From Oscillospiraceae bacterium (GTDB taxonomy: Bacteria; Bacillota; Clostridia; Oscillospirales; Ruminococcaceae), in assembly GCA_900770285.1 (NCBI GenBank), contig CAAGJO010000016.1, positions 49,315-113,314 of the forward strand: a stretch of 64,000 bases of DNA, given 5' to 3'. The notes under the pieces are model-generated. The model did not search any database. It was not told the DNA's origin and saw only the letters and a program-made list of their open reading frames with translations. Positions 9,128-17,175 of the stretch are shown here, one piece after another. The translations under genes and the position numbers were made by a program. Every line of letters begins with the position of its first letter. Position 1 is the first letter of the stretch.

Positions 9128-9158
9128 GCACCTCCAAAGAGTTTACTCTTGGAGGTGC
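9128..9158 (+). terminator. Terminator after the Rrf2 gene
   Basis: 14-bp stem with one bulged A (GCACCTCC...GGAGGTGC), then a T-rich tail. It lies between convergent genes and may act on both strands. Confidence 0.8.
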
Positions 9159-9205
9159 TTGTCATTTTTACTGTCTGTTTTTAATAAAGGATTACCTGAG
9201 TTATA

Positions 9206-9835
9206 TTACAGCTTAGAATATCCAAAGCTATTTACAAGAGCGTCAACCTTTACTCCCTGCTTACACATTGGGCATTCGCTTGGAACATATGTTGCATAAT
9301 TTGGAATATCATCCTGTGTAAAGATCGAATGTATATCCACACCATTTGAGCTGTCTCTTGCTGAAAAGATAGAAGCGATTGCGCTAAGCTGTCCGTTATA
9401 ATAACGCAAACAATCAATGGCACGATTAATGGACTTACCAGTTGAAACAGATGAAATCAAAAGCATAACCTTTTTACCCCAGATTTTACCCTGAGTATTA
9501 TCACGGAAAATCAGCTGATTTGTAGAATTAAGCTCAGGAGTAACAACTGAAATATCTCCTCCCTGATTTATTCCGCTTTCTGAAAGGCTCTGTGCAAGAA
9601 ATGCACCTAGAATTTCAGTACCCTCGAGACAAATAATAGTTTCAATAGGAGTACTTGTATAAGTTGATGCAAACTCTTTAGCCGTTTCAGCAGCCATTTT
9701 TGCGCTTGTTTTTATAGTTGTAAGATCAACATAATAATTAATATGCGAATGGTTTGTTGCGAAATGTCCGGGAATAATGCCCATTTTTATTTTATTATTT
9801 TTGTGTGAAGAAATTGTTTTCATTCTGCCTTCCAT
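9206..9835 (-). CDS. Phosphoribosyltransferase-like protein (orotate PRT-related)
   Basis: A 209-residue protein with a type I phosphoribosyltransferase fold. The core segment IICLEGTEILGAFLA resembles the substrate-binding loop of orotate phosphoribosyltransferase-like proteins. VMLLISSVSTGKS takes the place of the PRPP-binding motif, but the usual acidic pair before the Thr-Gly is replaced by Ser-Ser, so catalytic activity is doubtful. The C-terminus has a CPMC pair. It could be a PRPP-sensing or salvage protein. SD GGAGGT sits 6 nt from the ATG. It stands alone between terminators. Confidence 0.65.
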   Translation of the reverse strand: MEGRMKTISSHKNNKIKMGIIPGHFATNHSHINYYVDLTTIKTSAKMAAETAKEFASTYTSTPIETIICLEGTEILGAFLAQSLSESGINQGGDISVVTPELNSTNQLIFRDNTQGKIWGKKVMLLISSVSTGKSINRAIDCLRYYNGQLSAIASIFSARDSSNGVDIHSIFTQDDIPNYATYVPSECPMCKQGVKVDALVNSFGYSKL

Positions 9836-10061
9836 AATAGTACCTCCGTCTGTTGCAAAATTAAGTAGTAAGATTTTATCTTATTTGTTATTATAGCATA
9901 TTTTCATATATAATTCAAGAGCTGATTTTATAAATTTTCACCATAGAATTTGTTTATATTTCATAATAAATCATATTTCTTGATATTAGAAAATTTTTCT
10001 TATATGCTTAAGGTTATGAAGATTACTAGTTTTACTCAGAATATATTCTCAATAAAAGTCA

Positions 10062-10100
10062 AATAGCGTTGATAATCTTTCATGGATTATCAACGCTATT
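10062..10100 (-). terminator. Terminator of the cellobiose phosphorylase gene
   Basis: A perfect 16-bp inverted repeat (10062-10077 with 10085-10100, 7-nt loop), just beyond the GH94 stop, followed on the minus strand by a T-rich stretch. Confidence 0.85.
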
Positions 10101-10112
10101 GTTATACACATA

Positions 10113-12521
10113 TTATCCCATAACAACCACAATATCCGTCTGCTCGGTCATTTTACATTCGCACACAAAATTGCTCTCCAGCTTTTCTCCGTTGACAGTT
10201 ACCGATTTAACCCCGCTTTCAACATGGTCGGGGTTCTGTATGTCAATGGAAAGATGTTTGCCCCTAAAATTCTTTTCGATTCTGAAACCATCCCAGTCGT
10301 GAGGAATTGACGGCGAAATTACCAATCCATTGGCATTCGGTCTCATTCCGCATATTCCCTCAATGCAGCCAACCATTACTGTTGAACCTGTTCCTGTGAG
10401 CCAGTGAACATGTGAACGTCCAGCATATGGTGAACGGGTAGATTCAGTAAACTGTCCGTGAACATACGGCTCCATAACTCTGATTTCGGCTTTGTCATTA
10501 TAGGTTGCAGGAGATGATTCAAGGAAGTATTCAAAGGCTCTGTCACCGTGTCCCAAAAGTGATTCCGCAAGAATTGCCCAGCCTTGCGTCTGGGAGAATA
10601 TACCACCGTTTTCTTTAGTATCAGGATTGAAAATATGCATTAATGCACCGTCAAAATGGTGGTCAACATAAGGCGGTTCAATAATCTTTACACCGTATGG
10701 AGTATTAAGGATTTCATGCACTTTGTCCATGGCAGTTTCTGCCTGCTCTTTTGATGCAAATCCTGAAATTACAGCCCAGCTCTGAGGATTCAGCCACATG
10801 CTTGCCTCTTTGTCATTTCTGGAACCAACAACAACTCCGTCCTCTCTTATACCACGGATAAATCTGTCCTCATCCCAGCATTTTCCCAGCGATTCTGCCA
10901 AAGTTGCCTGAACCTTGTCTATATATTTTATATACTCGCTGTCCTGCTTTTCCTCAGCCATTTCTTTGATAATTGACATAGCATAATAAAGCTGAAAAGC
11001 AACAAATGTCGACTCGCCTTTTTTACCCATACGCAAACAGTCATTCCAATCTGCATGAAGTCCTGCCGGCATAGAATGTGCACCAAGTCGGTTCATAGAA
11101 AAATCTATGGCTTTTTTCAGATGATTATAAACTGTATCCTCTCCTTTATCTGAATACAAAATAACCTCATCAAGAAAAGCCTTATTTCCGCTTTCTGCAA
11201 TATACTTATAAACTGTAGGAAACAGCCACAGTGCGTCATCGGCACGATACGAAGGGTGTCCTGTTTCCTTTGCATAATCTGAATTCGGATTTTGCTCATC
11301 GGGCGCATTTTCGTGACCTGCATTGTGATCAAATTTAACCAAAGGCAGTCCGCCTCCGTTGCTTACCTGTGCGGAAATCATAAATCTGATTTTTTCTGCA
11401 GCAAGCTCCGGATTAATATGAATAATCCCCTGAATATCCTGCACTGTATCACGGTAACCATAACCGTTCCTAAGACCGCAGTATACAAATGAAGCCGCTC
11501 TTGACCAAATAAATGTTATAAAGCACTGATAAGCATTCCATACATTTACCATATTATTAAAATTATCTGACGGAGTTTCAACCTTAAAATTATCTAGCTG
11601 ACCGTGCCAATAGTCTTTAAGCTCCTGAATTTCAGTATCACACTTGCCTTTTCCCTTATACTGTGACATAATTTTTTCAGCCTGAGCATTATTTTTCTGT
11701 CCCACAAGATAAATAATTTCAACACATTCACCAGGCTTAAGTTCGATATTGCTTTGCAATGCACCGCATGAATTATCATTATAATTCAGCTTATTTCCGC
11801 AGTTTCCCGATTCCACAGCAATAGGATTTCCATAATTTCGGTATGGTCCTATAAAGCATTCCAGATCTCCGCAGTATGAGGATACTTCCGCTCCCACAAC
11901 ACCGAAAAATCTTTCCTTATAATTGGAACCTGTTTCATCCTTGCACTGATTTTCATTTATATGCTGAATGATTTTATTGCCCTCAAAGCTTGTTCTTGTA
12001 ATAAACAAAGTATACTGAAGATTTATCTGATCCTGCTCATAGTTATTGTCATTTGTAAATTCCGCAAAACCGTATACTGAAAGCTTTCTGTTCTTATCAG
12101 AATTATTTGTGATCTTAGTTCTCCAAACCTCATAGGTTTTATTAAGCGGCACATAATATGTAACCTCTGAATGTATATGAGCATAATCGGATACCATGGT
12201 CGTATAGGCTGTTCCGTGATGACATTCTGTTTTATATTTATCCAAAGGTTTTCCAACGGGCTGCCATGATACAGACCAATAATCAGCATTTTCATTGTCA
12301 CGGATATAAATATATCTACCCGGAAGACCTACATTTGTATTGAAACGATAACGAAGATGTCTGCCGTTAGCACCGCTTTTTTCAAAGCTGTATCCTCCTG
12401 CATTATTGGAAATTATAGCTCCGTATTCAGGAGAGCCAAGATAATTTGCCCACGGTGCAGGAGTATCGGGACGCGTTATAACATACTCTTTATTTTCTAA
12501 ATCAAAATATCCGTACTGCAT
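10113..12521 (-). CDS. Cellobiose phosphorylase (GH94)
   Basis: Cytoplasmic phosphorolysis of cellobiose to alpha-glucose-1-phosphate and glucose, saving one ATP per disaccharide. The 802-residue length and full domain order (N-terminal beta-sandwich, linker helices, (alpha/alpha)6 barrel, C-terminal jelly roll) match clostridial cellobiose phosphorylases. The catalytic region HADWNDC holds Asp491 and Asp494, followed by a phosphate-binding region. The N-terminus (MQYGYFDLENKEYVITRPDTP) fits cellobiose phosphorylase better than cellodextrin or chitobiose phosphorylases. SD AAGGAGC precedes the ATG. Phosphoglucomutase for the product is encoded at 27753-29474. No transporter or other GH gene is adjacent. 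Confidence 0.92.
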   Translation of the reverse strand: MQYGYFDLENKEYVITRPDTPAPWANYLGSPEYGAIISNNAGGYSFEKSGANGRHLRYRFNTNVGLPGRYIYIRDNENADYWSVSWQPVGKPLDKYKTECHHGTAYTTMVSDYAHIHSEVTYYVPLNKTYEVWRTKITNNSDKNRKLSVYGFAEFTNDNNYEQDQINLQYTLFITRTSFEGNKIIQHINENQCKDETGSNYKERFFGVVGAEVSSYCGDLECFIGPYRNYGNPIAVESGNCGNKLNYNDNSCGALQSNIELKPGECVEIIYLVGQKNNAQAEKIMSQYKGKGKCDTEIQELKDYWHGQLDNFKVETPSDNFNNMVNVWNAYQCFITFIWSRAASFVYCGLRNGYGYRDTVQDIQGIIHINPELAAEKIRFMISAQVSNGGGLPLVKFDHNAGHENAPDEQNPNSDYAKETGHPSYRADDALWLFPTVYKYIAESGNKAFLDEVILYSDKGEDTVYNHLKKAIDFSMNRLGAHSMPAGLHADWNDCLRMGKKGESTFVAFQLYYAMSIIKEMAEEKQDSEYIKYIDKVQATLAESLGKCWDEDRFIRGIREDGVVVGSRNDKEASMWLNPQSWAVISGFASKEQAETAMDKVHEILNTPYGVKIIEPPYVDHHFDGALMHIFNPDTKENGGIFSQTQGWAILAESLLGHGDRAFEYFLESSPATYNDKAEIRVMEPYVHGQFTESTRSPYAGRSHVHWLTGTGSTVMVGCIEGICGMRPNANGLVISPSIPHDWDGFRIEKNFRGKHLSIDIQNPDHVESGVKSVTVNGEKLESNFVCECKMTEQTDIVVVMG

Positions 12522-12562
12522 ATTTTTAGCTCCTTTTATACTATAATTTTTTTAGTACAGAC

Positions 12563-12591
12563 ATTATATTATAGAAAATTTCAAAAGTCAA
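12563..12591 (-). promoter_or_regulatory. Promoter of the cellobiose phosphorylase gene
   Basis: Minus-strand -35 TTGACT (12586-12591), 17-bp spacer, -10 TATAAT (12563-12568). Confidence 0.8.
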
Positions 12592-12738
12592 TAGATAAAT
12601 GCAAACTATTTATCAAAAAAATCCTATAAAGTGAAGAGAATTAAGAAATAAATAAGAAAGCAGACGCAAAAAAGATACAAATAGTGCATACTATAGAAAC
12701 TTTTATTATATATTCTTTTAGCTAGAGGAGTTGATTAT

Positions 12739-12951
12739 ATGAGAAAAAGCAGTAAATTTTTTATTGCAGGTTCTATTATGTTTATAATCGGTATATCATT
12801 TATAGCATTTGCACTTTGCCATCCGGAATTTTCATGGAACTTGCCTATATGGTTTCCAATAGAAATCATACAGGTATTCTATCTTCTATATTTATTTGCA
12901 AATATAGCATGCTTTGTTGTATTTGGAGTTTTAAGACACAAAGGAAAATAA
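12739..12951 (+). CDS. Small two-helix membrane protein, unknown function
   Basis: A 70-residue protein with two hydrophobic segments (about 7-27 and 43-64) separated by a short loop rich in Trp and Pro, and a basic C-terminus (RHKGK). I do not recognise a family. Support for a real gene comes from a good SD (GAGGAG, 8 nt before the ATG), isolation between promoterless flanks, and a strong terminator immediately after the stop. Confidence 0.6.
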   Translation: MRKSSKFFIAGSIMFIIGISFIAFALCHPEFSWNLPIWFPIEIIQVFYLLYLFANIACFVVFGVLRHKGK

Positions 12952-12964
12952 AATCTGTATAATC

Positions 12965-13004
12965 AAAAAGGGGCAGCCATCTTTTAATGGCTTGCCCCTT
13001 TTTT
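12965..13004 (+). terminator. Bidirectional terminator between the small membrane gene and the SPFH gene
   Basis: GC-rich stem (12970-12980 with 12987-12998, one bulge) flanked by an A-run and a T-run, so it can stop transcripts from both sides. Confidence 0.85.
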
Positions 13005-13010
13005 GACAGA

Positions 13011-13889
13011 TTAGTCTGCTTTGCTGCTGTCATCATCATTTAAGTCCAGTGAGACAAGTGGATTTGCAGATGAAGCAACTTTTGGCATTTTTCCGTCCCA
13101 TTTTTCAATAGCCTGATAGTTAATCAGGTTTTTGTCCAGGGACTTTGCCAGCTCCTGGTTAGCTTTAGCCTGAGCATCGGCTTTTTTCTTTATTGCGTCA
13201 GCTTCAGCTTCTGCAGCTATAACCTTTTTCTTCGCTTCTGCTTCTGCAACAACTATAGCCTGCTGCTGTTCAGTCTTTGTTTTAAGTAAATTCTGTTCGG
13301 CTACCTGTTTAGCCTCGATAGCATTGTTAAATTCTTCAGAAAAATCAAAGTTTACAATATTGAATTTTTCAATCTGAATACCATAATCAGTAACCTTTGT
13401 TTCAAGCAGATCTTTTATCTCGTCTCCAACTTTGTTTCGCTCAGTAATAAGCTGTTCAGCTGTGTATTTTGAGCTCACAGACTTCATACATTCCTAAACG
13501 GCAGGCATAAGAATAACTGTCTGATAGTCTGAACCGATGTTCTTATAAATTGATGATGATGAATCAGCTTTTACACGGAAGTTTACCGCAATTTTTGAAT
13601 TTACGGTCTGCAAGTCCTTTGAAACTGCATTGGCGTCTGCCTCGTAGACCTGAATTTTGTTTGAAACTACAACTAGTTCCTGTGCAAATGGAACTTTCAG
13701 ATGAAGTCCCTCGCTTAAGCCTTTGTCGGAAACTTTACCGAATGTTACGATAACTCCAGTGGAGCCGGCAGGCACTATTGCTATTGCAGAAAATAATAAT
13801 ATTGCTGCCAGGATTATTGCAGCTACTATCAATATAATTTTTGTGCTTTTATTTTTTGGCTTTAAATCTACTACATTAGAATCATTCAT
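13011..13889 (-). pseudogene. SPFH/prohibitin-like membrane protein gene interrupted by an in-frame TAG
   Basis: Encodes a prohibitin-type SPFH protein of about 290 residues: one N-terminal membrane helix, the SPFH domain, then an Ala/Glu/Lys-rich coiled coil. A TAG codon at 13494-13496 splits it. The reading frame is otherwise continuous: before the stop the sequence ends ILMPAV and after it resumes ECMKSVSSKYTAEQL. Prohibitins normally have Gln at this point (PAVQE), so a single CAG to TAG change explains it. The rest shows no decay, and promoter and SD (AAAGGGG) are intact. It may be a recent nonsense mutation, a sequencing error or a suppressed codon. The start is the ATG of MNDSN. Confidence 0.8.
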
Positions 13890-13973
13890 ATGTTTTTCCC
13901 CTTTCATTGTCTGATTTATCTGCCTGTTTTAATTAATAGCAAAAGCTCTGCACTACTTTTGTTATTATCAGGG

Positions 13974-14002
13974 ATTATATCATAGTGCAGATTTAACTGC
14001 AA
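13974..14002 (-). promoter_or_regulatory. Promoter of the SPFH gene
   Basis: Minus-strand -35 TTGCAG (13997-14002), 17-bp spacer, -10 TATAAT (13974-13979). Confidence 0.7.
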
Positions 14003-14137
14003 GGTACAAAGAAATGCTTAGAAGTCAGAATTCTGCAATTAGATTCATTTTTCTCTTGAAATCTTCATTTTTCTTATCCAATCGCAGATTTGAATTTATA
14101 TGTTCAATTCATACAAAATTACAGGTGCAATTTCTGC

Positions 14138-14166
14138 TTTACAATATAAAAATTATATGTTATAAT
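14138..14166 (+). promoter_or_regulatory. tatD promoter
   Basis: -35 TTTACA (14138-14143), 17-bp spacer, -10 TATAAT (14161-14166). Confidence 0.65.
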
Positions 14167-14198
14167 TATTTTATGTAAGCGAAAAGGAGTTGTCACTG

Positions 14199-14972
14199 TT
14201 GAAAGGAATTTTTGACTCACATTCTCATTATGATGATTCTGCTTTTGACAATGATAGATCTGAAGTGCTGAATTATCTTCTGAAAAGCGAAAATTCTCCT
14301 GTAGAATACATAATGCATGCTGCAACAGATGAAAAATCTTCGCTTTTTGGAATTAAAATGTCAAATTGCTTTGAGAATTTCTATACTTCCGCAGGATTTC
14401 ACCCAGAATGTATTGAGAATGTTCCAAAGAATTATATGGATATACTTGAAAATCTGCTGGACGAAAATCCTCAGATAAGAGCTGTAGGAGAGATTGGTCT
14501 GGATTATCACTATGAGGGATATGATCGTAAGGCACAGATAGAACTGCTCGCCAATCAGCTGGAACTTGCAAACAAGCGTAATTTACCTGTTATTTTGCAT
14601 TGTAGAGATGCTTTGCAGGATTTTAAAGAACTTATATTCAAATATAAGCCAAAGGGCGTTGTGCATTGCTTTTCAGGTTCAGCAGAAACAGCTAAGGAGT
14701 TTTTGAGCATTGGAATGTATATCGGTTTTACCGGCGTCCTTACTTTCAAAAATGCCAAAAAGGCTAAAAAAGCTTTGGAAGTCGTCCCGCTGGATAAACT
14801 GCTCTTGGAAACTGATTGTCCTTATATGGCTCCTGAACCTTTCCGTGGCAAACGCTGTACCAGCGATATGATTGAAAAGGTAGCTGAATGCGCCGCCGAA
14901 TTAAAAGAAATATCTCCGCAAAAAATAGCTAACATTACAAATCAGAACGCAAGACGATTGTTTTCAATTTAA
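14199..14972 (+). CDS. tatD: TatD family metal-dependent hydrolase (deoxyribonuclease)
   Basis: Cytoplasmic TIM-barrel metallo-hydrolase; family members are 3'-5' DNA exonucleases or D-aminoacyl-tRNA deacylases. Metal and active-site motifs are all present: DSHSHYDD near the N-terminus, GEIGLDYHY, the HCRDA and HCFSGS histidines, and ETDCPYMAP with the final Asp. Length (257 residues) is normal. The start is taken as TTG at 14199, because GGAG lies 9 nt upstream; a more upstream in-frame TTG at 14190 touches the SD. It leads a plus-strand run with a glycosyltransferase and an SseB-like gene. Confidence 0.92.
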   Translation: MKGIFDSHSHYDDSAFDNDRSEVLNYLLKSENSPVEYIMHAATDEKSSLFGIKMSNCFENFYTSAGFHPECIENVPKNYMDILENLLDENPQIRAVGEIGLDYHYEGYDRKAQIELLANQLELANKRNLPVILHCRDALQDFKELIFKYKPKGVVHCFSGSAETAKEFLSIGMYIGFTGVLTFKNAKKAKKALEVVPLDKLLLETDCPYMAPEPFRGKRCTSDMIEKVAECAAELKEISPQKIANITNQNARRLFSI

Positions 14973-15020
14973 TTAACAGACAACAAGTGTTAAATACAAA
15001 TATTTTGGAGAAGGTATAAT

Positions 15021-15968
15021 ATGGAAACTTTATATTTGGTTATCCCATGCTATAATGAAGAAGATATGCTTCCAATCACATCAAAACAATTGCTTTTTAA
15101 AATGCATAAGTTGATTGACGAAGATAAAATCACACCTGAAAGTAAGGTCATGTTTGTTGACGACGGTTCAAAAGATCAGACATGGGATATTATAAAAACC
15201 TTGCATGATTTTGACCCGATTTTTACAGGAATAAAGCTTTCGAGAAACAAAGGGCATCAGAATGCTGTTTTAGCAGGACTTATGACAGCTAAAGAAAAAG
15301 CGGATATTGTAATTTCAATGGATGCTGATCTTCAGGATGATATTAATGCCATTGACGGTTTCTTGAAAAAAAGAGCTGAGGGCTGTGACATCGTTTACGG
15401 CGTTCGCTCTTCAAGAAAAACAGATTCAGCATTTAAGCGTAACACTGCACAAGCTTATTATAAGGTACTTGAGCATATGGGAATTGAAATTGTGTATAAC
15501 CATGCCGATTACAGACTTATGAGCAAACGTGCTTTGGAAGGCTTGTCAGAATTTAAAGAAGTAAATCTATTCCTTCGTGGAATTGTACCAATGATTGGAT
15601 ATAAAAGCGACATCGTTACATATGAAAGAGCAGAAAGACAAGCAGGTGAATCCAAATATCCTCTCAAAAAGATGTTGGCACTTGCTTTTGAGGGAATAAC
15701 ATCATTCTCTGTAAAACCAATCAGATTTATCACTTTCATGGGACTTGCAGTTTTTTGTATTTCCATAATTATGCTGATTTATTCGCTGATTTCTCTTTGC
15801 GTTGGTCATACAGTCTCAGGCTGGCCAAGTCTTATAATATCTATTTGGGCATTAGGCGGACTTCAGCTGTTGGCTATTGGCGTTATTGGTGAATATATAG
15901 GAAAGATATACCTGGAAACCAAAGAACGTCCAAAATTTATTATTGAAACCAATCTTGATGAAGATTAA
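15021..15968 (+). CDS. Family 2 glycosyltransferase, membrane-anchored (GtrB/DPM1-like)
   Basis: Transfers a sugar from a nucleotide sugar, probably to a polyprenyl phosphate carrier at the inner face of the membrane. The N-terminal GT-A domain has the opening VIPCYNEE, DDGSKD, and a DADLQDD metal-binding motif near residue 100. Two hydrophobic helices follow (about 237-260 and 270-292), then a short tail, which is the architecture of GtrB/YkcC-type bactoprenol glycosyltransferases. Length 315 residues is typical. SD GGAGAAGG lies close to the ATG. The acceptor cannot be deduced, as no flippase or GtrC is adjacent. Confidence 0.88.
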   Translation: METLYLVIPCYNEEDMLPITSKQLLFKMHKLIDEDKITPESKVMFVDDGSKDQTWDIIKTLHDFDPIFTGIKLSRNKGHQNAVLAGLMTAKEKADIVISMDADLQDDINAIDGFLKKRAEGCDIVYGVRSSRKTDSAFKRNTAQAYYKVLEHMGIEIVYNHADYRLMSKRALEGLSEFKEVNLFLRGIVPMIGYKSDIVTYERAERQAGESKYPLKKMLALAFEGITSFSVKPIRFITFMGLAVFCISIIMLIYSLISLCVGHTVSGWPSLIISIWALGGLQLLAIGVIGEYIGKIYLETKERPKFIIETNLDED

Positions 15969-15992
15969 TTGATTTAAAAGGAGATAATAAAA

Positions 15993-16475
15993 ATGAATTC
16001 AAATGAAAAAAAGTCAATACAGCCGGTACATAATCCTGAATATACAAAAGCTTTGGCAGAAATGAGAGCAAACTATAATGAGGAAACACAGAATAGGCTT
16101 CTAAATGTTGCATTGCGCTGCAAATTTGTTCTTCCTGCTGTTATTGATACAAAAACAAGAATAGTTGCTGACAAGAATAATAAGGTTCACTTTGATGATC
16201 GCCCACAGGCTCAGTTTTTGCTCATGGAACATGAAAAGCTTGGAACATATCTGCCTGCATTTTCTGAGATTGAGGAAATCATGAAATTTGACGGCAATGA
16301 TGTTATGTGGCAGGGAGTTGAGATGACATTTCCTCAGGTTGCGCATCTTGTAGAGCAAATGCCTAATGTAAACGGATTTGTTGTAAACCCTCTTGGCGAC
16401 CCACTTCCATTCTCAAGAGAATTGCTTAATGAAATACTCCAGCAAATTATTGCAGCACAGAATAAGGATAAATAA
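15993..16475 (+). CDS. SseB family protein
   Basis: A 160-residue soluble protein with an SseB N-terminal-like domain (about 35-150): a fold with FVLPAVID, then PQAQFLLMEHEKLGTYLPAFSEIEE, and the ending GFVVNPLGDPLPFSRELL that is typical of the family. The molecular role of SseB proteins in Firmicutes is unknown; the Salmonella secreted protein sharing the name is unrelated. It follows the glycosyltransferase by 24 bp with its own SD (AAAAGGAGA), so it is co-transcribed, and ends at a perfect terminator. Confidence 0.75.
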   Translation: MNSNEKKSIQPVHNPEYTKALAEMRANYNEETQNRLLNVALRCKFVLPAVIDTKTRIVADKNNKVHFDDRPQAQFLLMEHEKLGTYLPAFSEIEEIMKFDGNDVMWQGVEMTFPQVAHLVEQMPNVNGFVVNPLGDPLPFSRELLNEILQQIIAAQNKDK

Positions 16476-16480
16476 TTTTG

Positions 16481-16523
16481 TAATATAATAAAGGTCGGCT
16501 TTCAGCCGACCTTTATTATATTA
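16481..16523 (+). terminator. Bidirectional terminator between the SseB gene and nrdG
   Basis: A perfect 20-bp inverted repeat (16481-16500 with 16504-16523) with a 3-nt loop, GC-rich core and A/T-rich ends. Its right arm includes the nrdG stop codon. Confidence 0.9.
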
Positions 16524-17078
16524 CTCTTCCATTGAATGTGTGGAAAATACAGGGTCATCATGCCAAATCACTGCGGATTTTTTCGTCAATGATTTCTTCA
16601 TATCTATAATTCGCTGATTTGAGCTTCCCCTGAAACGCAGACTTATGTCGTAATACTCCTGCACAAATTCACCGTCTACCAATACGTCAATAAGCTTTAA
16701 AAGTTCATCTGTAACCTCACATCTGCATCTGTAAGGTTCAATGCCTGCCAACTGTTCAAAGGTGTAACCGGAATAGCACCATATGCTTTTATCAGGACAG
16801 ACCTGCTTAAATTTTTTTAAGAACGGTAAAATTACCTGTTGGTTTGCCGGCTCCATAGGCTCGCCGCCTAAAAGAGTTATTCCAGCTGAAAACTTAGATT
16901 GACAGCTTTTTATAATTTCGTTTTCCGTTTCTTCGGTAAATTCATTGCCGTAATTGAAATCCCATGTTTCAGGGTTAAAACAGTTTTTACAGTGATGAGT
17001 ACAGCCTGATACAAAAAGGCTTGTCCTGACTCCAGGGCCATCTGCAATATCAAAATATTTTATCTTTGCGTAATTCAT
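16521..17078 (-). CDS. nrdG: Anaerobic ribonucleotide reductase activating protein
   Basis: Radical SAM enzyme that installs the glycyl radical on NrdD. The SAM-cluster motif CTHHCKNC gives Cys26, Cys30 and Cys33, preceded by DGPGVRTSLFVSG and followed by the LLGGEPM glycine-rich SAM-binding segment. Start chosen at the ATG of MNYAKIKYF because SD GAAAGGA lies 7 nt before it. It is 97 bp downstream of nrdD, with a hairpin in between, so its expression may be lower than that of nrdD. Confidence 0.94.
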   Translation of the reverse strand: MNYAKIKYFDIADGPGVRTSLFVSGCTHHCKNCFNPETWDFNYGNEFTEETENEIIKSCQSKFSAGITLLGGEPMEPANQQVILPFLKKFKQVCPDKSIWCYSGYTFEQLAGIEPYRCRCEVTDELLKLIDVLVDGEFVQEYYDISLRFRGSSNQRIIDMKKSLTKKSAVIWHDDPVFSTHSMEE

Positions 17079-17139
17079 AGCTATCCTTTCAAAAGACAAC
17101 ACCACACGGCAATAGCTGTACGGTGTTATCTTGACAAAA

Positions 17140-17172
17140 ACCTCCGCTTTTTATGGCGGAGGATTTATTCTT
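17140..17172 (-). terminator. Attenuating hairpin between nrdD and nrdG
   Basis: A CCTCCGC/GCGGAGG stem with a short AT loop directly after the nrdD stop, followed on the minus strand by a T-run. It probably terminates part of the nrdD transcript before nrdG. A second, imperfect hairpin (AACACC with GGTGTT, about 17099-17128) lies between it and nrdG. Confidence 0.65.
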
Positions 17173-17175
17173 TAA

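Noticed and set aside
13494..13496. Amber codon as evidence for a changed genetic code
   Set aside because: The CPBP gene ends normally with TAG, and none of the four visible tRNAs reads TAG.
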